Shown: positions 22,764 through 32,891 of the stretch, one piece after another
Numbering within the stretch: position 1 is the stretch's first letter
Layout of the letters: every line of letters starts with the position of its first letter
NCBI GenBank assembly: GCA_015222205.1
Contig: JADFUW010000006.1
Span: 1-34,274, forward strand
Direction of reading: 5' to 3'
Source of the DNA: Chloroflexota bacterium
GTDB lineage: Bacteria > Chloroflexota > Dehalococcoidia > Dehalococcoidales > UBA5760
DNA length: 34,274 nucleotides
The notes under the pieces: generated by a model
Databases searched by the model: none
Told to the model about the DNA's origin: nothing
The model's input: the letters and a program-made list of their open reading frames with translations, nothing else
Made by a program: the position numbers and the translations under genes

Positions 22764-25700
22764 TGTCTTCTTTCACCTCACTCTGGGTTGAGTCTTCGCT
22801 AAGTTTAAGTGCCGTCTCCAGTTCTGGGGTTTCCCTAGTTTTCTCGGGAGGGGTTACCTTTTCTTCTTCACTAAGTACTTCAACAGCCAGTCCTAGGCTT
22901 CTTAACTCCATAATCAGAACCTTGAATGATTCTGGTACCCCCGATTGAAGAATATCTTCATTCTTGACTATAGCCTCGTAGGTTTTGGCTCGTCCGGTTA
23001 CGTCATCTGATTTGATGGTCAGAATTTCCTGAAGATTATGGGCAGCGCCATAGGCTTCTAGTGCCCATACCTCCATTTCACCAAAGCGCTGACCCCCGAA
23101 TTGAGCCTTACCACCTAGGGGTTGTTGGCTAATCAGGGAATAGGGGCCAGTGGAGCGTGAGTGAACCTTATCTTCAACCAGGTGATTCAACTTCATCAGG
23201 TAGATATTACCTACGGTTATTGGTTGGTCAAATGGCTGGCCACTGTACCCATCGCGGAGCATGACCTTACCCAAAATGGGTGGGGGGAGATTCTTCTCGG
23301 TATTCACTTTGTCCACAGCTTGCTCCAGTTCCTGTTGGTTAAGGTTGCGGCTAGCTATACCCAGGTCTTCAAGCCACAGGCGTAGGCAAACCTCCTTTGC
23401 CCTCCCCGGGTAATTACCACTGAATACCAGGTCACCATCGTAGCCGTGGCTGGTAATCCACGCCTTAGCCGCTTCTAGTTGTACAGTAGGGCTCTTATCA
23501 CTGGGGTCAAGGCTAACTGCCCCCGCTTTTTGGACTAACCAGGCTCTAGCTAGGGCATCTTCTATGGCGGTATCGTCAGCACCATCAAATACTGGTGTCA
23601 GCACCTTGATGCCCAGTGTCTGGGCGGCCCAACCGAGATGAGTTTCAAGCACTTGACCGATATTCATCCGTGACGGGACACCAATTGGATTGAGGATAAC
23701 ATCTACTGGTGTGCCATCAGGCAGGAAGGGCATATCCTCAACCGGGGCTATAATGGAGACGACCCCCTTGTTGCCATGCCGGCCAGCTAGCTTATCCCCG
23801 ACAGAAAGCTTACGCTTCTGGGCGACCCAGACCTGTACCCATTGATTAAGCCTGGCGGGGAGGTCATCACCTTTACTACTGGAGAAGATTTTCACATCAA
23901 TCACTTTACCCCACTCACCATGGGGCATGCGCAGGGAGGTGTCTTTCACCTCTCGGGCTTTCTCGCCAAAAATGGCCCGTAAAAGTTTTTCTTCAGCCGA
24001 GAGCTCAGTTTCTCCCTTCGGCGTAATCTTGCCGACTAGCATGTCACCTGGACCTACTTCAGCACCAATTCGAATAACACCGGTTTCATCAAGTTCACGG
24101 AGGCTTTCCTCACCAACATTAGGTATATCCCGGGTGATTTCTTCCGGCCCCAACTTGGTATCCCTGGCTTCTACCTCATGCTTTGAAATGTGAATCGAGG
24201 TAAATTTATCCTTTTCCACTAGGCGATCACTGATGATAATAGCATCCTCAAAATTATAGCCTCTCCAGCTCATAAAAGCACACAGCACATTCTGTCCTAG
24301 GGCCAGCTCCCCTCGGTCTGTGGACAAACCATTAGCTATGACCTGCCCTGGTTCTATCTGGTCGCCCTTACCTACTAACGGGCGCTGGTTAATACAGGTA
24401 CCCTGATTAGTGCGCACAAATTTCATTAAGGGATATACATCCTTGTCGCCATTATCTTTAGTAACTATTATCTGTGAGCTCGTGGCCGAGGTTACGGCTC
24501 CAGGGTTCTGGGCCAAGAGCATCTCCCCACTGTACCTGGCGGCTTCTGTTTCCATACCGGTAGCTACCAGAGGTGCTTCAGGACGGAGTAGGGGCACGGC
24601 TTGCCGTTGCATATTAGAACCCATCAGAGCCCGGTTAGCATCGTTATGCTCCAAGAAGGGTATTAGGGCTGTGGCCACACTGAATATCTGCTTGGGTGAT
24701 ACATCCATATACTCAATCTCTTCGGGTGCTACTACTAAGTAACGCTCGGCTAATCTTGCCTCGACCTTGTCATGAACAAATTGGTTATTCTGGTCAAGTT
24801 TGACATTAGCCTGAGCGATAGTATATTCGTCCTCTTCGTCAGCGGTTAGGTAAACAATCTCATCAGAAACAAAGGGCTTCACCTTTATGGTTCTGGGTGA
24901 CATGCCAAGTAGCTGGGTAGCTAGGTCTGGTGTAATCGTAGCCCCAGCCTCTACTATAGTTTTATCATGGTCATCAAGCACCGCCTCGCGGGTTGTCTTG
25001 CCCTCAAGTCTGGTATCATTATTGTTCATCTCGGTAATAACCTTCCGGTAGGGTGTCTCAATGAAACCATACTGGTTAATTTGGCTATAGGTGGCTAGAG
25101 AACCAATGAGACCAATGTTTGGCCCCTCTGGGGTCTCAATAGGGCAGATTCTGCCGTAGTGGGAAAAATGGACGTCGCGAACCTCAAAGCCGGCGCGTTC
25201 CCGGGACAAGCCTCCCGGCCCCATGGCGGATAAGCGGCGCTTATGGGTTAGCTCAGCCAGGGGGTTAGTTTGATCCATGAATTGTGATAACTGTGAGCTG
25301 CCGAAGAACTCCCTGATAGCGGCTGATATAGGGCGAATATTGACCAGAGCGGCGGGAGTAACCTCCTCGGTGCTGGTAATGCTCATCCGCTCCTTGACTA
25401 TTCGTTCTAGGCGCAGTAGCCCGATACGAAACTGGTTTTGAATCAGCTCACCAACAGTGCATACCCGCCGGTTCCCCAGGTGGTCAATATCGTCGGGGAC
25501 ATCACTCCCATTATTAATCATGATGATGTGCTTAACAATGGCGACAATGTCTTCTTTGTCTAGGACTCGCTGTTCTTTAGAATTGTCAAGCCCTAATCGC
25601 TTATTAAGCTTGTAGCGACCTACCTCTCCTAGGTTATAACGTTTTGGGTCGAAAAAGAGGTTTTTTATTAATTTGTCCGCATTGTCGATGGTGAGGGGGT

Positions 25701-26466
25701 CGCCGGGCCGTAGTCTTTTATAGATGTCGAGCAGGGCATCAGCCTTGTTCTTAATCAAAAGATCACGCTCTATAGTTGACCGGACAAATTGGTGGTCCGG
25801 AGAGCTATCCTCTTCGGAAAACAGAGTGAATAGCTCTTCATCATTACTACAACCGATAGCTCGCAGGAGCGTAGTGATAGGGATCTTCCGCTTACCATCT
25901 ATCTTAGCTGAGATTACATCCCGGTTGCTGGTCTCAAACTCCAGCCAAGCCCCATGGGTAGGAATTAGCTTAGCGTGGCACAATGAGCGACCACTAGCAG
26001 CATCTTCTTCAAGCGTGAAAAAGACGCCCGGTGAGCGGAGTAACTGGCTTACTACTATCCGTTCGGCACCGCTGATAATAAAGGTGCCTTTAGCCGTCAT
26101 TAGGGGAAGGCTACCGAAAAACAGGTCTTCCTCCTTGATTTCTCCGGTTCCTTTAACCAACAGCCTCGCCCTGACATAAATGGGGATTGAATAGGTCAAA
26201 TCCCGGTGGCGGCATTCTTGCTCAGGGTTACGTGGGGTACGGAACTCGTAATCTACAAAGCTAAGTGCCAGCCTGTTATCGGTGAAGTCCTTTATAGGGG
26301 ATATCTCCTCCAAAAGTCGCCTTAGCCCCTTTTCCTGAAACCAGCGGAATGAATTTAATTGAACCTCAATTAGGTTAGGGACATCCAGTATCTGGGGTAA
26401 CTTGGCGTAAGATTCTCGGGTAACAAGGGGTACATTCTTTTCAGCGTGTGGTGATATAAAGACCAT
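22756..26466 (-). CDS. rpoB: DNA-directed RNA polymerase subunit beta
   Basis: The 1236-residue beta subunit. The rifampicin-binding cluster reads [20 protein letters not shown] and then [16 protein letters not shown], with the residues equivalent to E. coli Asp516, His526 and Ser531 unchanged, so no resistance allele is seen. The catalytic-side motif [12 protein letters not shown] and the C-terminal [24 protein letters not shown] are present. The acidic, variable tail ends [14 protein letters not shown] eleven bases upstream precedes the ATG. It is transcribed divergently from the dnaJ operon with a leader of about 130 bases. Ribosomal protein genes (rplJL) that often precede rpoB are absent from this side. 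Confidence 0.98.
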   Translation of the reverse strand: MVFISPHAEKNVPLVTRESYAKLPQILDVPNLIEVQLNSFRWFQEKGLRRLLEEISPIKDFTDNRLALSFVDYEFRTPRNPEQECRHRDLTYSIPIYVRARLLVKGTGEIKEEDLFFGSLPLMTAKGTFIISGAERIVVSQLLRSPGVFFTLEEDAASGRSLCHAKLIPTHGAWLEFETSNRDVISAKIDGKRKIPITTLLRAIGCSNDEELFTLFSEEDSSPDHQFVRSTIERDLLIKNKADALLDIYKRLRPGDPLTIDNADKLIKNLFFDPKRYNLGEVGRYKLNKRLGLDNSKEQRVLDKEDIVAIVKHIIMINNGSDVPDDIDHLGNRRVCTVGELIQNQFRIGLLRLERIVKERMSITSTEEVTPAALVNIRPISAAIREFFGSSQLSQFMDQTNPLAELTHKRRLSAMGPGGLSRERAGFEVRDVHFSHYGRICPIETPEGPNIGLIGSLATYSQINQYGFIETPYRKVITEMNNNDTRLEGKTTREAVLDDHDKTIVEAGATITPDLATQLLGMSPRTIKVKPFVSDEIVYLTADEEDEYTIAQANVKLDQNNQFVHDKVEARLAERYLVVAPEEIEYMDVSPKQIFSVATALIPFLEHNDANRALMGSNMQRQAVPLLRPEAPLVATGMETEAARYSGEMLLAQNPGAVTSATSSQIIVTKDNGDKDVYPLMKFVRTNQGTCINQRPLVGKGDQIEPGQVIANGLSTDRGELALGQNVLCAFMSWRGYNFEDAIIISDRLVEKDKFTSIHISKHEVEARDTKLGPEEITRDIPNVGEESLRELDETGVIRIGAEVGPGDMLVGKITPKGETELSAEEKLLRAIFGEKAREVKDTSLRMPHGEWGKVIDVKIFSSSKGDDLPARLNQWVQVWVAQKRKLSVGDKLAGRHGNKGVVSIIAPVEDMPFLPDGTPVDVILNPIGVPSRMNIGQVLETHLGWAAQTLGIKVLTPVFDGADDTAIEDALARAWLVQKAGAVSLDPSDKSPTVQLEAAKAWITSHGYDGDLVFSGNYPGRAKEVCLRLWLEDLGIASRNLNQQELEQAVDKVNTEKNLPPPILGKVMLRDGYSGQPFDQPITVGNIYLMKLNHLVEDKVHSRSTGPYSLISQQPLGGKAQFGGQRFGEMEVWALEAYGAAHNLQEILTIKSDDVTGRAKTYEAIVKNEDILQSGVPESFKVLIMELRSLGLAVEVLSEEEKVTPPEKTRETPELETALKLSEDSTQSEVKEDNA

Positions 26467-26602
26467 ATCTAGCCCAACTCCTTTTAGATAGACACACGAA
26501 GTTCTACTTTACTATAGCGCTAAAACAGATAAGACCGGCGACTAATGAAGGAATAAATAATATAAATAGAGGTAAGTTCTAAGAGGCATAATACAAACTC
26601 TA

Positions 26603-26631
26603 AGTCTACTATTATTATTTATATTTGTCAA
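26603..26631 (-). promoter_or_regulatory. Promoter of rpoBC
   Basis: The minus strand has a perfect TTGACA (26631-26626) and TAGACT (26608-26603), 17 bases apart. Transcription would start near 26596 and leave a leader of about 130 bases. Confidence 0.6.
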
Positions 26632-26847
26632 GTTTTGGGGGTTCTACATCAACAAGTGTGGAAACAAGCCCCTGTGCCTTTAGAGTTAGCTGCCAATATC
26701 CTCAGCCGGAAGTTATCCATATTGCAGTAGCCATAAGCCATCCTCTTTATGGGCTTGATGCAATTGTTCTCCCCTTTGTTTCAAACGCTAACGGTGTTAG
26801 ATAGCTAGGGTTATTTATAAAATTTTATTAACTTTCTTAATTAAATA

Positions 26848-26876
26848 TTGACATATTCATCCAAGTTATTTATAAT
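26848..26876 (+). promoter_or_regulatory. Consensus sigma70 promoter of the dnaJ-hspR-clpC operon
   Basis: TTGACA (26848-26853) and TATAAT (26871-26876) with exactly 17 bases between them, in an AT-rich stretch. The start would be near 26883, about 20 bases before the dnaJ ATG. A promoter this strong normally needs repression, which the HspR-like protein in the operon could supply. Confidence 0.8.
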
Positions 26877-26903
26877 ATTGCTGTAACCTGAGCGGAGAAA
26901 AAG

Positions 26904-27890
26904 ATGGCCCAAAAAGACTACTACGAGATTTTAGGGGTTAAGCGGGATGCTAGTGAGCGGGAGATAAAGCAGGCTTACCGCAGGCTGGCACGTAAGCACC
27001 ATCCTGATGTTAATCCCGGTGATAAGTCGGCCGAGGCAAGGTTTAAGCAGATAAATGAAGCCTATGAGGTTCTGTCGGATAAGGAGAAGCGCCAGAAGTA
27101 TGATAGGTTTGGTGACCAGTGGCAGTATGCCGACCAGTTTACTCAGCGTGGTTATCAGCAAGCGCCTTTTGGTGATTTTAGCCAGGGTGGGGCTACCAAC
27201 TTTCGTTTCGAAGGTGGCGATTTAGGTAGCCTGTTTGAGGAGTTATTCGGGAGTTCTCGTAGCAGAAGTAGCCGCCGCCCCCAATCAAGACGAGGCCAAG
27301 ATATAGAGTATCCGGTGTCAGTAACCCTGGAGGAGGCTTATCACGGGACAAATCGCATTCTGAGTCTTGAGGTTGGGGAGCCTTGTTCTAGCTGTCGGGG
27401 TACAGGTCGGATACAAAATGTGCCTTGCTCGGTATGTCGGGGTTCAGGGGTAGTATCTCGTGTTAGGCGTCTTGAGGTTAAGATTCCGCCTGGGGTCAAG
27501 GACGGGTCCCGGGTGCGTGTTGCTGGTAAGGGGGGACAGGGCTACGGTGGGGCGGCTAGTGGCGACCTTTACCTGGTGGTATCGGTTAAGCCTCACCCTC
27601 TGTTTCAGCGTAAGGGTGATGACCTGTATGTAGAAGTAGGGATTCCGTTAACTGTAGCCGTCCTGGGTGGTGAGATTCAACTGCCTACCCTCAAAGGTAA
27701 GCTGGCACTGAAGGTTCCCCCGGAGACGCAAAATGGGCGTACCTTTCGCCTGACCGGGCAGGGTATGCCCCATCTGGGTAATCGTTCTTACGGCGACCTG
27801 CTGGCTAAGGTTAACGTGATAGTGCCCACTAAACTTTCGGGAAAAGAAAAAGAGTTGTTTAAGCAGCTTAGCCAGCTCAGACCAAACTAA
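26904..27890 (+). CDS. DnaJ-family co-chaperone with half a zinc finger
   Basis: A 328-residue J-domain protein that would stimulate DnaK and deliver substrates. The J domain (5-70) has HPD at 33-35. A Gly/Phe-rich linker (about 80-117) and an Arg/Ser stretch follow. There are only two CxxCxGxG motifs (Cys161/Cys164 and Cys175/Cys178), where standard DnaJ has four, so it would bind one zinc. The C-terminal substrate domains (about 185-320) hold [18 protein letters not shown] and [21 protein letters not shown]. Its length is between CbpA (306) and DnaJ (376). GGAG six bases upstream sets the start. dnaK and grpE are not here, so this may be a second, stress-linked DnaJ. Confidence 0.9.
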   Translation: MAQKDYYEILGVKRDASEREIKQAYRRLARKHHPDVNPGDKSAEARFKQINEAYEVLSDKEKRQKYDRFGDQWQYADQFTQRGYQQAPFGDFSQGGATNFRFEGGDLGSLFEELFGSSRSRSSRRPQSRRGQDIEYPVSVTLEEAYHGTNRILSLEVGEPCSSCRGTGRIQNVPCSVCRGSGVVSRVRRLEVKIPPGVKDGSRVRVAGKGGQGYGGAASGDLYLVVSVKPHPLFQRKGDDLYVEVGIPLTVAVLGGEIQLPTLKGKLALKVPPETQNGRTFRLTGQGMPHLGNRSYGDLLAKVNVIVPTKLSGKEKELFKQLSQLRPN

Positions 27891-27946
27891 GAGTTGTGGG
27901 CTTTTTATACCTGCTTTAGCAAAATTAATAGTTTGGAGAGGCTTTT

Positions 27947-28264
27947 ATGGGCTTAGAGGAGAATGAACCGCGTTACGGAATAAGTATTGCTGCCAGAATG
28001 GTTGGTGTTAAAACTTACACCTTGCGCTATTACGAGAGAATTGGCATAATAGAGCCATATCGCTCCCGGGGTAATACCCGTTTATACTCAGATAACGATA
28101 TAGCCCAGCTCTGTCGGGCGAAGACCCTGATGGACGACCTGGGGGTTAATCTGGCGGGGGTAGGGGTTATCTTGAGAATGGCGGGGCGTATGGCTGAGTT
28201 GCAAAACCAGTTGGACGAGATAGAGGCAGATTTGAAAAGACTCAGGGGGGTGGATGACCTATGA
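27947..28264 (+). CDS. hspR: HspR-like MerR-family repressor
   Basis: A 105-residue MerR-type regulator. The winged helix-turn-helix covers about 10-75: ISIAARMVGVKTYTLRYYERIGIIEPYRSRGNTRLYSDNDI is very close to HspR, including the LRYYE helix and NTRLYS wing. A short coiled coil at 80-100 would make the dimer. There are no effector-binding cysteines like those of metal-sensing MerR. In Actinobacteria HspR uses DnaK as co-repressor and controls dnaK, clpB and its own operon. Position between dnaJ and clpC supports the same role. GGAGAGG five bases before the ATG. Its stop overlaps the clpC start (ATGA). Confidence 0.88.
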   Translation: MGLEENEPRYGISIAARMVGVKTYTLRYYERIGIIEPYRSRGNTRLYSDNDIAQLCRAKTLMDDLGVNLAGVGVILRMAGRMAELQNQLDEIEADLKRLRGVDDL

Positions 28265-30732
28265 GACAGGAGAGATTTACCGAACAGGCACAGGAGGCGC
28301 TGGCTTTATCTCAAGAGATAGTGCGTCAGTATCACCATAGCCAGTGGGATGTAGAGCATATCCTGCTGGCGCTGCTCCGCCAGGAGGCAGGGCTGGTTGG
28401 TGATATATTACAGGAGCTCGGGGTTAATGGAGACACCGTAAGGCAGCAGGTTGAGGCGGTCTTAGACAAGTCTCCCAAGGTTGCCTATGAGACACCACAA
28501 ATTTATGCCACACCACGTGTTGCCCAACTGTTAACCAGGGCTGGTGAAGAGGCCGATAGGCTTAAGGACGAGTTTATCGGCACCGAGCACCTTCTCATCG
28601 CCATGGCCGGGGAGGAGAAGGGGGATGCCGCCAGTATTCTTCACCGCTCGGGTGTTGACCAGGAGAAGGTCTATTCTGCCCTTCAGAAGCTCCGCGGTGG
28701 ACATCGGGTTACTGATGCCCGTGCTGAGAGCAAGTATCGCTCTTTAGAGAAGTATGGCCGTGACCTGACTGAGCTTGCCCGCCGGGGCAAGCTTGACCCG
28801 GTTATCGGTCGGGATGAGGAGATTAAGCGGATAATGCAGATACTCACCCGCCGAACTAAGAATAACCCGGTGATTGTGGGTGATGCCGGCGTCGGTAAAA
28901 CGGCCCTGGCTGAAGGGTTAGCAGAAAAGATTGCTGCTGATGACGTTCCCGATTCCCTCAAGGGACGCAAAGTAGTAGCCCTGGATATGGGCTCCCTGGT
29001 CGCCGGGAGCAAGTTTCGCGGTGAGTTTGAAGAGCGGCTCAAGGCAGTAATGGACGAGGTTCGTCAGTCACAGGGTGAGGTAATCTTATTTATTGACGAG
29101 ATTCACACGGTGGTGGGTGCTGGCGCTGCTGAGGGGGCTATTGATGCCAGTAATATGCTCAAGCCAGCCCTGGCTCACGGTGAGTTGCAGTGTGTCGGCG
29201 CCACCACCCTTGATGAATATCGTAAGTTTATTGAGAAGGATAAGGCTCTGGAGCGCCGCCTCCAGCCGGTGTTCGTTGGCGAGCCGAGTATTGAGGCTAC
29301 AATTGACATGCTCAAGGGGCTTCGCCCCCGGTATGAGGCCCATCATAAGATTAAGATAAGTGATGAGGCCCTGGAGGCAGCAGCTAAGCTGAGTCAGCGC
29401 TATATTTCTGACCGATTTTTGCCGGATAAGGCGATTGACCTTATTGATGAGGCTGCCTCTAAGCTGCGTATTGATACCGAGAGTGCCCCGCCGGAGGTTA
29501 AGTCACTGGGAAAGAGTCTTGAGCAATTGACCAATGAGGAAGACGCAGCTTCACAGCGGCAGGATTATGAGCACGCTGCCCAGTTTAAAGCGGAGAGGCT
29601 GCGTCTGGATGAGCAGTATAATCAGGCTAAGAGCGATTGGCTCAAGCAGGAGAAGATTAGTGGGGTGGTGGGTGAGGAAGACATCGCCCGTCTAATCTCT
29701 AACTGGACCGGGATTCCCGTATCCCAGATGCTGGAGGGTGAAGCTGAGAAGCTGCTTCATATGGAGGCGTGGCTCCACGAGAGGCTGGTAAATCAGGAAG
29801 AGGCAGTGGTAGCTATTTCTGAGGCTATTCGCCGAAGCCGGGCGGGCTTGAAAGACCCCCGGCGACCTATTGGCAGCTTTATGTTCTTAGGTCCTACAGG
29901 GGTTGGTAAGACTGAGCTGGCAAGGACTCTGGCTTGGTTTTTGTTTGGTGATGAGAATGCCATGGTGCGTCTGGATATGTCGGAGTATCAGGAGAAGCAC
30001 ACGGTATCGCGTCTTATCGGGGCACCACCGGGCTATGTTGGTTATGAGGAGGGGGGACAGCTTACCGAGGCAGTGCGCCGGCGTCCCTACCGGGTAATCC
30101 TGCTGGATGAGATAGAGAAGGCGCACCCTGAGGTATTTAATACCCTTCTCCAGATTCTTGATGACGGGCGGTTAACCGATGGTCACGGACGGACGGTGGA
30201 TTTTAAGAACAGCGTGGTTATCATGACTAGTAATACCGGTGTCGAACTCATCAGGCGTGAGGGGAGTATTGGTTTTGGGGTGCAAAAGGATGAGGCCAAA
30301 ACCCGGAAGCAGAGCTATGAGAGCATGAAGGAAAAGGTGATGGCTGAGGTGAAGAAAACCTTCCGCCCCGAATTCACCAACCGAATAGATGAGATTATAG
30401 TCTTCCATGAGCTAACTGAGGAGCAACTCAGAAGTATCGTTGACCTAATGTTAAAGGACCTGCAGAAGCGTTTGGCTGAACATAAGCTGGGTGTGGAGCT
30501 GACAGAAGCGGCAAAGTCTTGGCTGGCTAAGGAAGGTTACGACCCGGTTTATGGGGCGCGACCGCTGAGACGGGCTATAGAACGGCATATAGAAAATCCA
30601 CTGTCAACCAGGTTACTTAAGGGTGAATTTAGCGAAGGTGATGCGATTATCGTTGACCTTGGTGACGGGGGTTTAACCTTTAATGTTGGGGGGAAAGTGG
30701 AGGCAGTGGTGCAGACGGGAAACCATGTGTAA
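28261..30732 (+). CDS. clpC: ClpC-type AAA+ unfoldase
   Basis: An 823-residue Hsp100 protein with two AAA+ modules. The double Clp N domain is at 1-145. The first module has GDAGVGKT (207-214), LFIDEIHT and the pore loop KFRGEFE. A short middle domain (about 410-460, with a UVR-like [17 protein letters not shown]) is half the length of that in ClpB. The second module has GPTGVGKT (544-551), [11 protein letters not shown] and [12 protein letters not shown]. The loop IGFGV (670-674) matches the IGF/VGF loop that docks ClpP, so this is a proteolytic ClpC rather than a ClpB disaggregase. ATGA overlap with hspR suggests coupling. No clpP or mcsAB in the window. Confidence 0.95.
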   Translation: MRQERFTEQAQEALALSQEIVRQYHHSQWDVEHILLALLRQEAGLVGDILQELGVNGDTVRQQVEAVLDKSPKVAYETPQIYATPRVAQLLTRAGEEADRLKDEFIGTEHLLIAMAGEEKGDAASILHRSGVDQEKVYSALQKLRGGHRVTDARAESKYRSLEKYGRDLTELARRGKLDPVIGRDEEIKRIMQILTRRTKNNPVIVGDAGVGKTALAEGLAEKIAADDVPDSLKGRKVVALDMGSLVAGSKFRGEFEERLKAVMDEVRQSQGEVILFIDEIHTVVGAGAAEGAIDASNMLKPALAHGELQCVGATTLDEYRKFIEKDKALERRLQPVFVGEPSIEATIDMLKGLRPRYEAHHKIKISDEALEAAAKLSQRYISDRFLPDKAIDLIDEAASKLRIDTESAPPEVKSLGKSLEQLTNEEDAASQRQDYEHAAQFKAERLRLDEQYNQAKSDWLKQEKISGVVGEEDIARLISNWTGIPVSQMLEGEAEKLLHMEAWLHERLVNQEEAVVAISEAIRRSRAGLKDPRRPIGSFMFLGPTGVGKTELARTLAWFLFGDENAMVRLDMSEYQEKHTVSRLIGAPPGYVGYEEGGQLTEAVRRRPYRVILLDEIEKAHPEVFNTLLQILDDGRLTDGHGRTVDFKNSVVIMTSNTGVELIRREGSIGFGVQKDEAKTRKQSYESMKEKVMAEVKKTFRPEFTNRIDEIIVFHELTEEQLRSIVDLMLKDLQKRLAEHKLGVELTEAAKSWLAKEGYDPVYGARPLRRAIERHIENPLSTRLLKGEFSEGDAIIVDLGDGGLTFNVGGKVEAVVQTGNHV

Positions 30733-31388
30733 TGGCGGTAACTAGCGTAAGCTCAAATAAGAGAAAATATATCGCTGGCGCCCTTTTTGTAGGCGGGATA
30801 ATTGCCGTCTGTGTTTTTCTGGTTTACCACTGGGAATATGTAGTCCGCTTTCAGAGATTTGGCTATCTAGGCATTTTCCTGATGACCCTGGCGAGTGGCT
30901 ATAGCATACCATTACCGGTTCCCTATATGGTGTTCACCTTCACCCTCGGTGGTGTATTAAATCCGGCATTGACGGGACTAGCCGCCGGCACGGGTCTTGC
31001 TGCCGGGGGTACGCTTCTTTATTTAACCGGTCGTGGCGGGCGTCGGTTTTTTCCGCATTTTAGCATTTCGGACCCGGTTGATGCGGCATACTCTTCCCGC
31101 TGGGCTCGATTTCTAAAACGGATAAGATTTCAGCGAATAATGAAATTTGCCCATCACAGAGGTGCGGTGGCCGTTTTTGTGCTGTCTGTGTTACCTAACC
31201 CCTTTTTTACACCTATGGCGGTTAGTATGGGGACGATGCGTTTCCGTTTGGTGAAATTCTTCTTTGCCTGCTGGGCAGGTCAGACAGCCAAGACTATGGC
31301 TATTGCCTATCTGGGTTATCTGGGCTTGGGCTCTTTCCTGCGCTGGTTAGGCCTGTTTAACATGCCTGACATACCCGGTATATCTTAA
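30732..31388 (+). CDS. VTT/DedA-like membrane protein
   Basis: A 218-residue integral membrane protein with about five hydrophobic segments (about 13-33, 43-60, 68-100, 142-165, 170-195). GYSIPLPVPYMVFTFTLGGVLNPALTGLAAGTGLAAGGTLLYLTGR, in the middle, and the later FVLSVLPNPFFTPMAVSMGTMRF pattern fit the VTT (SNARE-associated, DedA/YqaA) superfamily, whose members include lipid scramblases and flippases. The ATG shares one base with the clpC stop (TAATG), so it is the fourth gene of the heat-shock type operon. Why a lipid-handling protein is co-expressed with ClpC is not known; membrane stress is one guess. Confidence 0.8.
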   Translation: MAVTSVSSNKRKYIAGALFVGGIIAVCVFLVYHWEYVVRFQRFGYLGIFLMTLASGYSIPLPVPYMVFTFTLGGVLNPALTGLAAGTGLAAGGTLLYLTGRGGRRFFPHFSISDPVDAAYSSRWARFLKRIRFQRIMKFAHHRGAVAVFVLSVLPNPFFTPMAVSMGTMRFRLVKFFFACWAGQTAKTMAIAYLGYLGLGSFLRWLGLFNMPDIPGIS

Positions 31389-31414
31389 GAATTAACATGA
31401 TAGGAGAGCCATCA

Positions 31415-32050
31415 GTGAAAAGAATTGCCACGGATTGGGATAAGTATCATAGACGTGTCCGGGTTAGCCAGCGTTTTTTATGGACGGTCTGGCGGGCTTA
31501 TGCTGACTTGTTACGTGGGATAGAGTTCAAAGAGCCGATTAGGATAATTGAGCTGGGCTGTGGCACCGGCTATCATACCTTGCAGATGGCTAAACTATAT
31601 CCGGTGTCTAAAGTAACCCTGGTAGATTTCAACGCTAATGTAATTAAGGACACTGAGAGAAGAATGTCCTGCCTTAGGTGCAAAAAGGAGTTCTTGCTGC
31701 GAGATTTATTTAATCTTGGGCTGAGTGAAAAGTATGATATAGTCCATTCCCAGGGACTGCTAGAGCACTATACCCCTGAGGAGCAGGAAAGGCTGATTTG
31801 TTTGCACCGCGACCTTCTGGCTCCCAACGGGATTGCCGTAATCCTGGTGCCCACTCCCAGTCTAACCTATAGATTATGGAGAGGGCTTCTAGAGAAGTTG
31901 CATCAGTGGATTTATACGGATGAGACACCCATTTCCGAGGCGGAGTTTACCCAGCGGTTGGAATCGAGTGGCTTGGAAATCCTAAAAATACAGGGGTGCC
32001 ATCTAATAGAGGTGGGCGCCGTGTGTCGGAGGCGGGTTGACACGGCGTAG
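31415..32050 (+). CDS. Class I SAM-dependent methyltransferase
   Basis: A 211-residue Rossmann methyltransferase. Motif I is IIELGCGTGYHTLQM, motif II region is VTLVDFNANVI, and the conserved VHSQGLLEHYTPEEQE block resembles UbiE/COQ5-like Methyltransf_11/25 domains. Two Cys (SCLRCKKEF) sit in the middle, possibly incidental. I prefer the GTG at 31415, six bases after AGGAGAG, over the in-frame ATG at 31397, which has no ribosome-binding site. It lies 26 bases after the VTT gene and may be transcribed with the heat-shock operon. Substrate unknown; nothing in the neighbourhood points to one. Confidence 0.8.
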   Translation: MKRIATDWDKYHRRVRVSQRFLWTVWRAYADLLRGIEFKEPIRIIELGCGTGYHTLQMAKLYPVSKVTLVDFNANVIKDTERRMSCLRCKKEFLLRDLFNLGLSEKYDIVHSQGLLEHYTPEEQERLICLHRDLLAPNGIAVILVPTPSLTYRLWRGLLEKLHQWIYTDETPISEAEFTQRLESSGLEILKIQGCHLIEVGAVCRRRVDTA

Positions 32051-32069
32051 AAAATAGTGTCTCGGTTAC

Positions 32070-32099
32070 TTGTGGTATGGAGTGGGCTTTAGCTATAAT
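32070..32099 (+). promoter_or_regulatory. Promoter for the second methyltransferase
   Basis: TTGTGG (32070-32075) and a perfect TATAAT (32094-32099) are 18 bases apart. The start would be near 32106, which places an upstream in-frame GTG (32105) at the transcript end and supports translation from the GTG at 32138. Confidence 0.5.
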
Positions 32100-32137
32100 G
32101 CTAGGTGAAACTATCTCAGCTTGAAAAGAGGAATGCT

Positions 32138-32797
32138 GTGCCTAGACTAACCGTTCCGAATATAGGTGATAGTGAAGATATATCACCCTCGGCTCGGATG
32201 CCTAATCCAGAGGCTCCTCAGGCAGCGATGGGTAACTATACAATGGCATTCAATTTTAATTCGGCTATCTTTAGGGTTCTTTTAGGGTATCTAAAACCTG
32301 AAAAGGGAGAAAAAATCCTGGACCTGGGCTGTAGTCGAGGCTTCTATGTTAGAGAACTGGAAGGTTATACCGATGGTGTGATAGGGGTTGACATTAGCGA
32401 GGCTTCCTTGAGAGAGGCGGTTACCCCGAGTGTAGAATATGGTGATATTACCAACCTGGAGTTTGAAGCGAATAGTTTTGATAAAGTCTATTCACTGCAT
32501 ACTATTGAACATATTCCAGATTTACCGCGGTTCTTCTCGGAGACAGCTAGAGTCCTCAAGCCGGGAGGCATAGCTATTATTGTTTATCCCTGGGAGCCGT
32601 TTAGAGGTTTCCAAGCCATAGGTGCCGCCATAAGACAATACAAGAATCCTTTTATGGCGAGGCAGATACATTTACATAGATTAACGCCTAAAAGTGTTAC
32701 GAAACTTATTAAGGGCACTTCTCTGGTTCATGTTGAGAGTAAACTTGTTCTTGCCCTGGGTCTTCAGTATCTTACGGTGCTTTCCAAGAAAGGCTGA
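32138..32797 (+). CDS. Class I SAM-dependent methyltransferase
   Basis: A 219-residue methyltransferase of the Methyltransf_11 type. Motif I is ILDLGCSRGFYVREL, followed by GVIGVDISEASL, YGDITNLEFEANSFDKVYSLHTIEHI and ARVLKPGGIAIIVYP. The chain ends with a helix-rich segment (QIHLHRLTPKSVTKLI). I choose GTG at 32138, six bases after AAGAGG; an in-frame GTG at 32105 would add 11 residues but coincides with the predicted transcription start. It has its own promoter and a hairpin at its stop codon, so it is probably a single-gene unit. Substrate not identifiable. Confidence 0.8.
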   Translation: MPRLTVPNIGDSEDISPSARMPNPEAPQAAMGNYTMAFNFNSAIFRVLLGYLKPEKGEKILDLGCSRGFYVRELEGYTDGVIGVDISEASLREAVTPSVEYGDITNLEFEANSFDKVYSLHTIEHIPDLPRFFSETARVLKPGGIAIIVYPWEPFRGFQAIGAAIRQYKNPFMARQIHLHRLTPKSVTKLIKGTSLVHVESKLVLALGLQYLTVLSKKG

Positions 32798-32805
32798 GCC
32801 TTTCT
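32787..32805 (+). terminator. Hairpin with the stop codon as its loop
   Basis: AGAAAGGC (32787-32794) pairs perfectly with GCCTTTCT (32798-32805), and the three-base loop is the TGA stop codon of the methyltransferase gene. The stem already contains a TTTCT run, but what follows (ATTAAACTT) is not a clean T tract, so termination may be partial. Confidence 0.5.
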
Positions 32806-32891
32806 ATTAAACTTACTTCGGCGGCACTATTAAAAGCTAGGCCTTACATATCAATTTTGCTTTGAGATGGCATTGACCTGCTGCTGCCGGG

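Larger units (their letters stand above)
26467..26903. other. Intergenic region between divergent rpoBC and dnaJ operons
   Basis: The 437 bases hold no gene I can support. They contain the rpoB leader (26467-26596), the two promoters listed separately, an inverted repeat CTAAC-GGT-GTTAG (26788-26800) about 50 bases before the dnaJ -35 box, and an imperfect hairpin around 26729-26755. I looked for the HspR HAIR site (CTTGAGT-N7-ACTCAAG) and for a CIRCE element and saw neither. Confidence 0.6.

Noticed and set aside
25170-25330. A rifampicin-resistance allele in rpoB
   Set aside because: The residues equivalent to E. coli Asp516, His526 and Ser531 are the sensitive ones.
26640-26903. A HAIR or CIRCE operator in front of dnaJ
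   Set aside because: No CTTGAGT/ACTCAAG pair or CIRCE-like inverted repeat is present by eye.
31397-31414. The ATG at 31397 as the start of the first methyltransferase
   Set aside because: The GTG at 31415 has AGGAGAG six bases upstream; the ATG has none.
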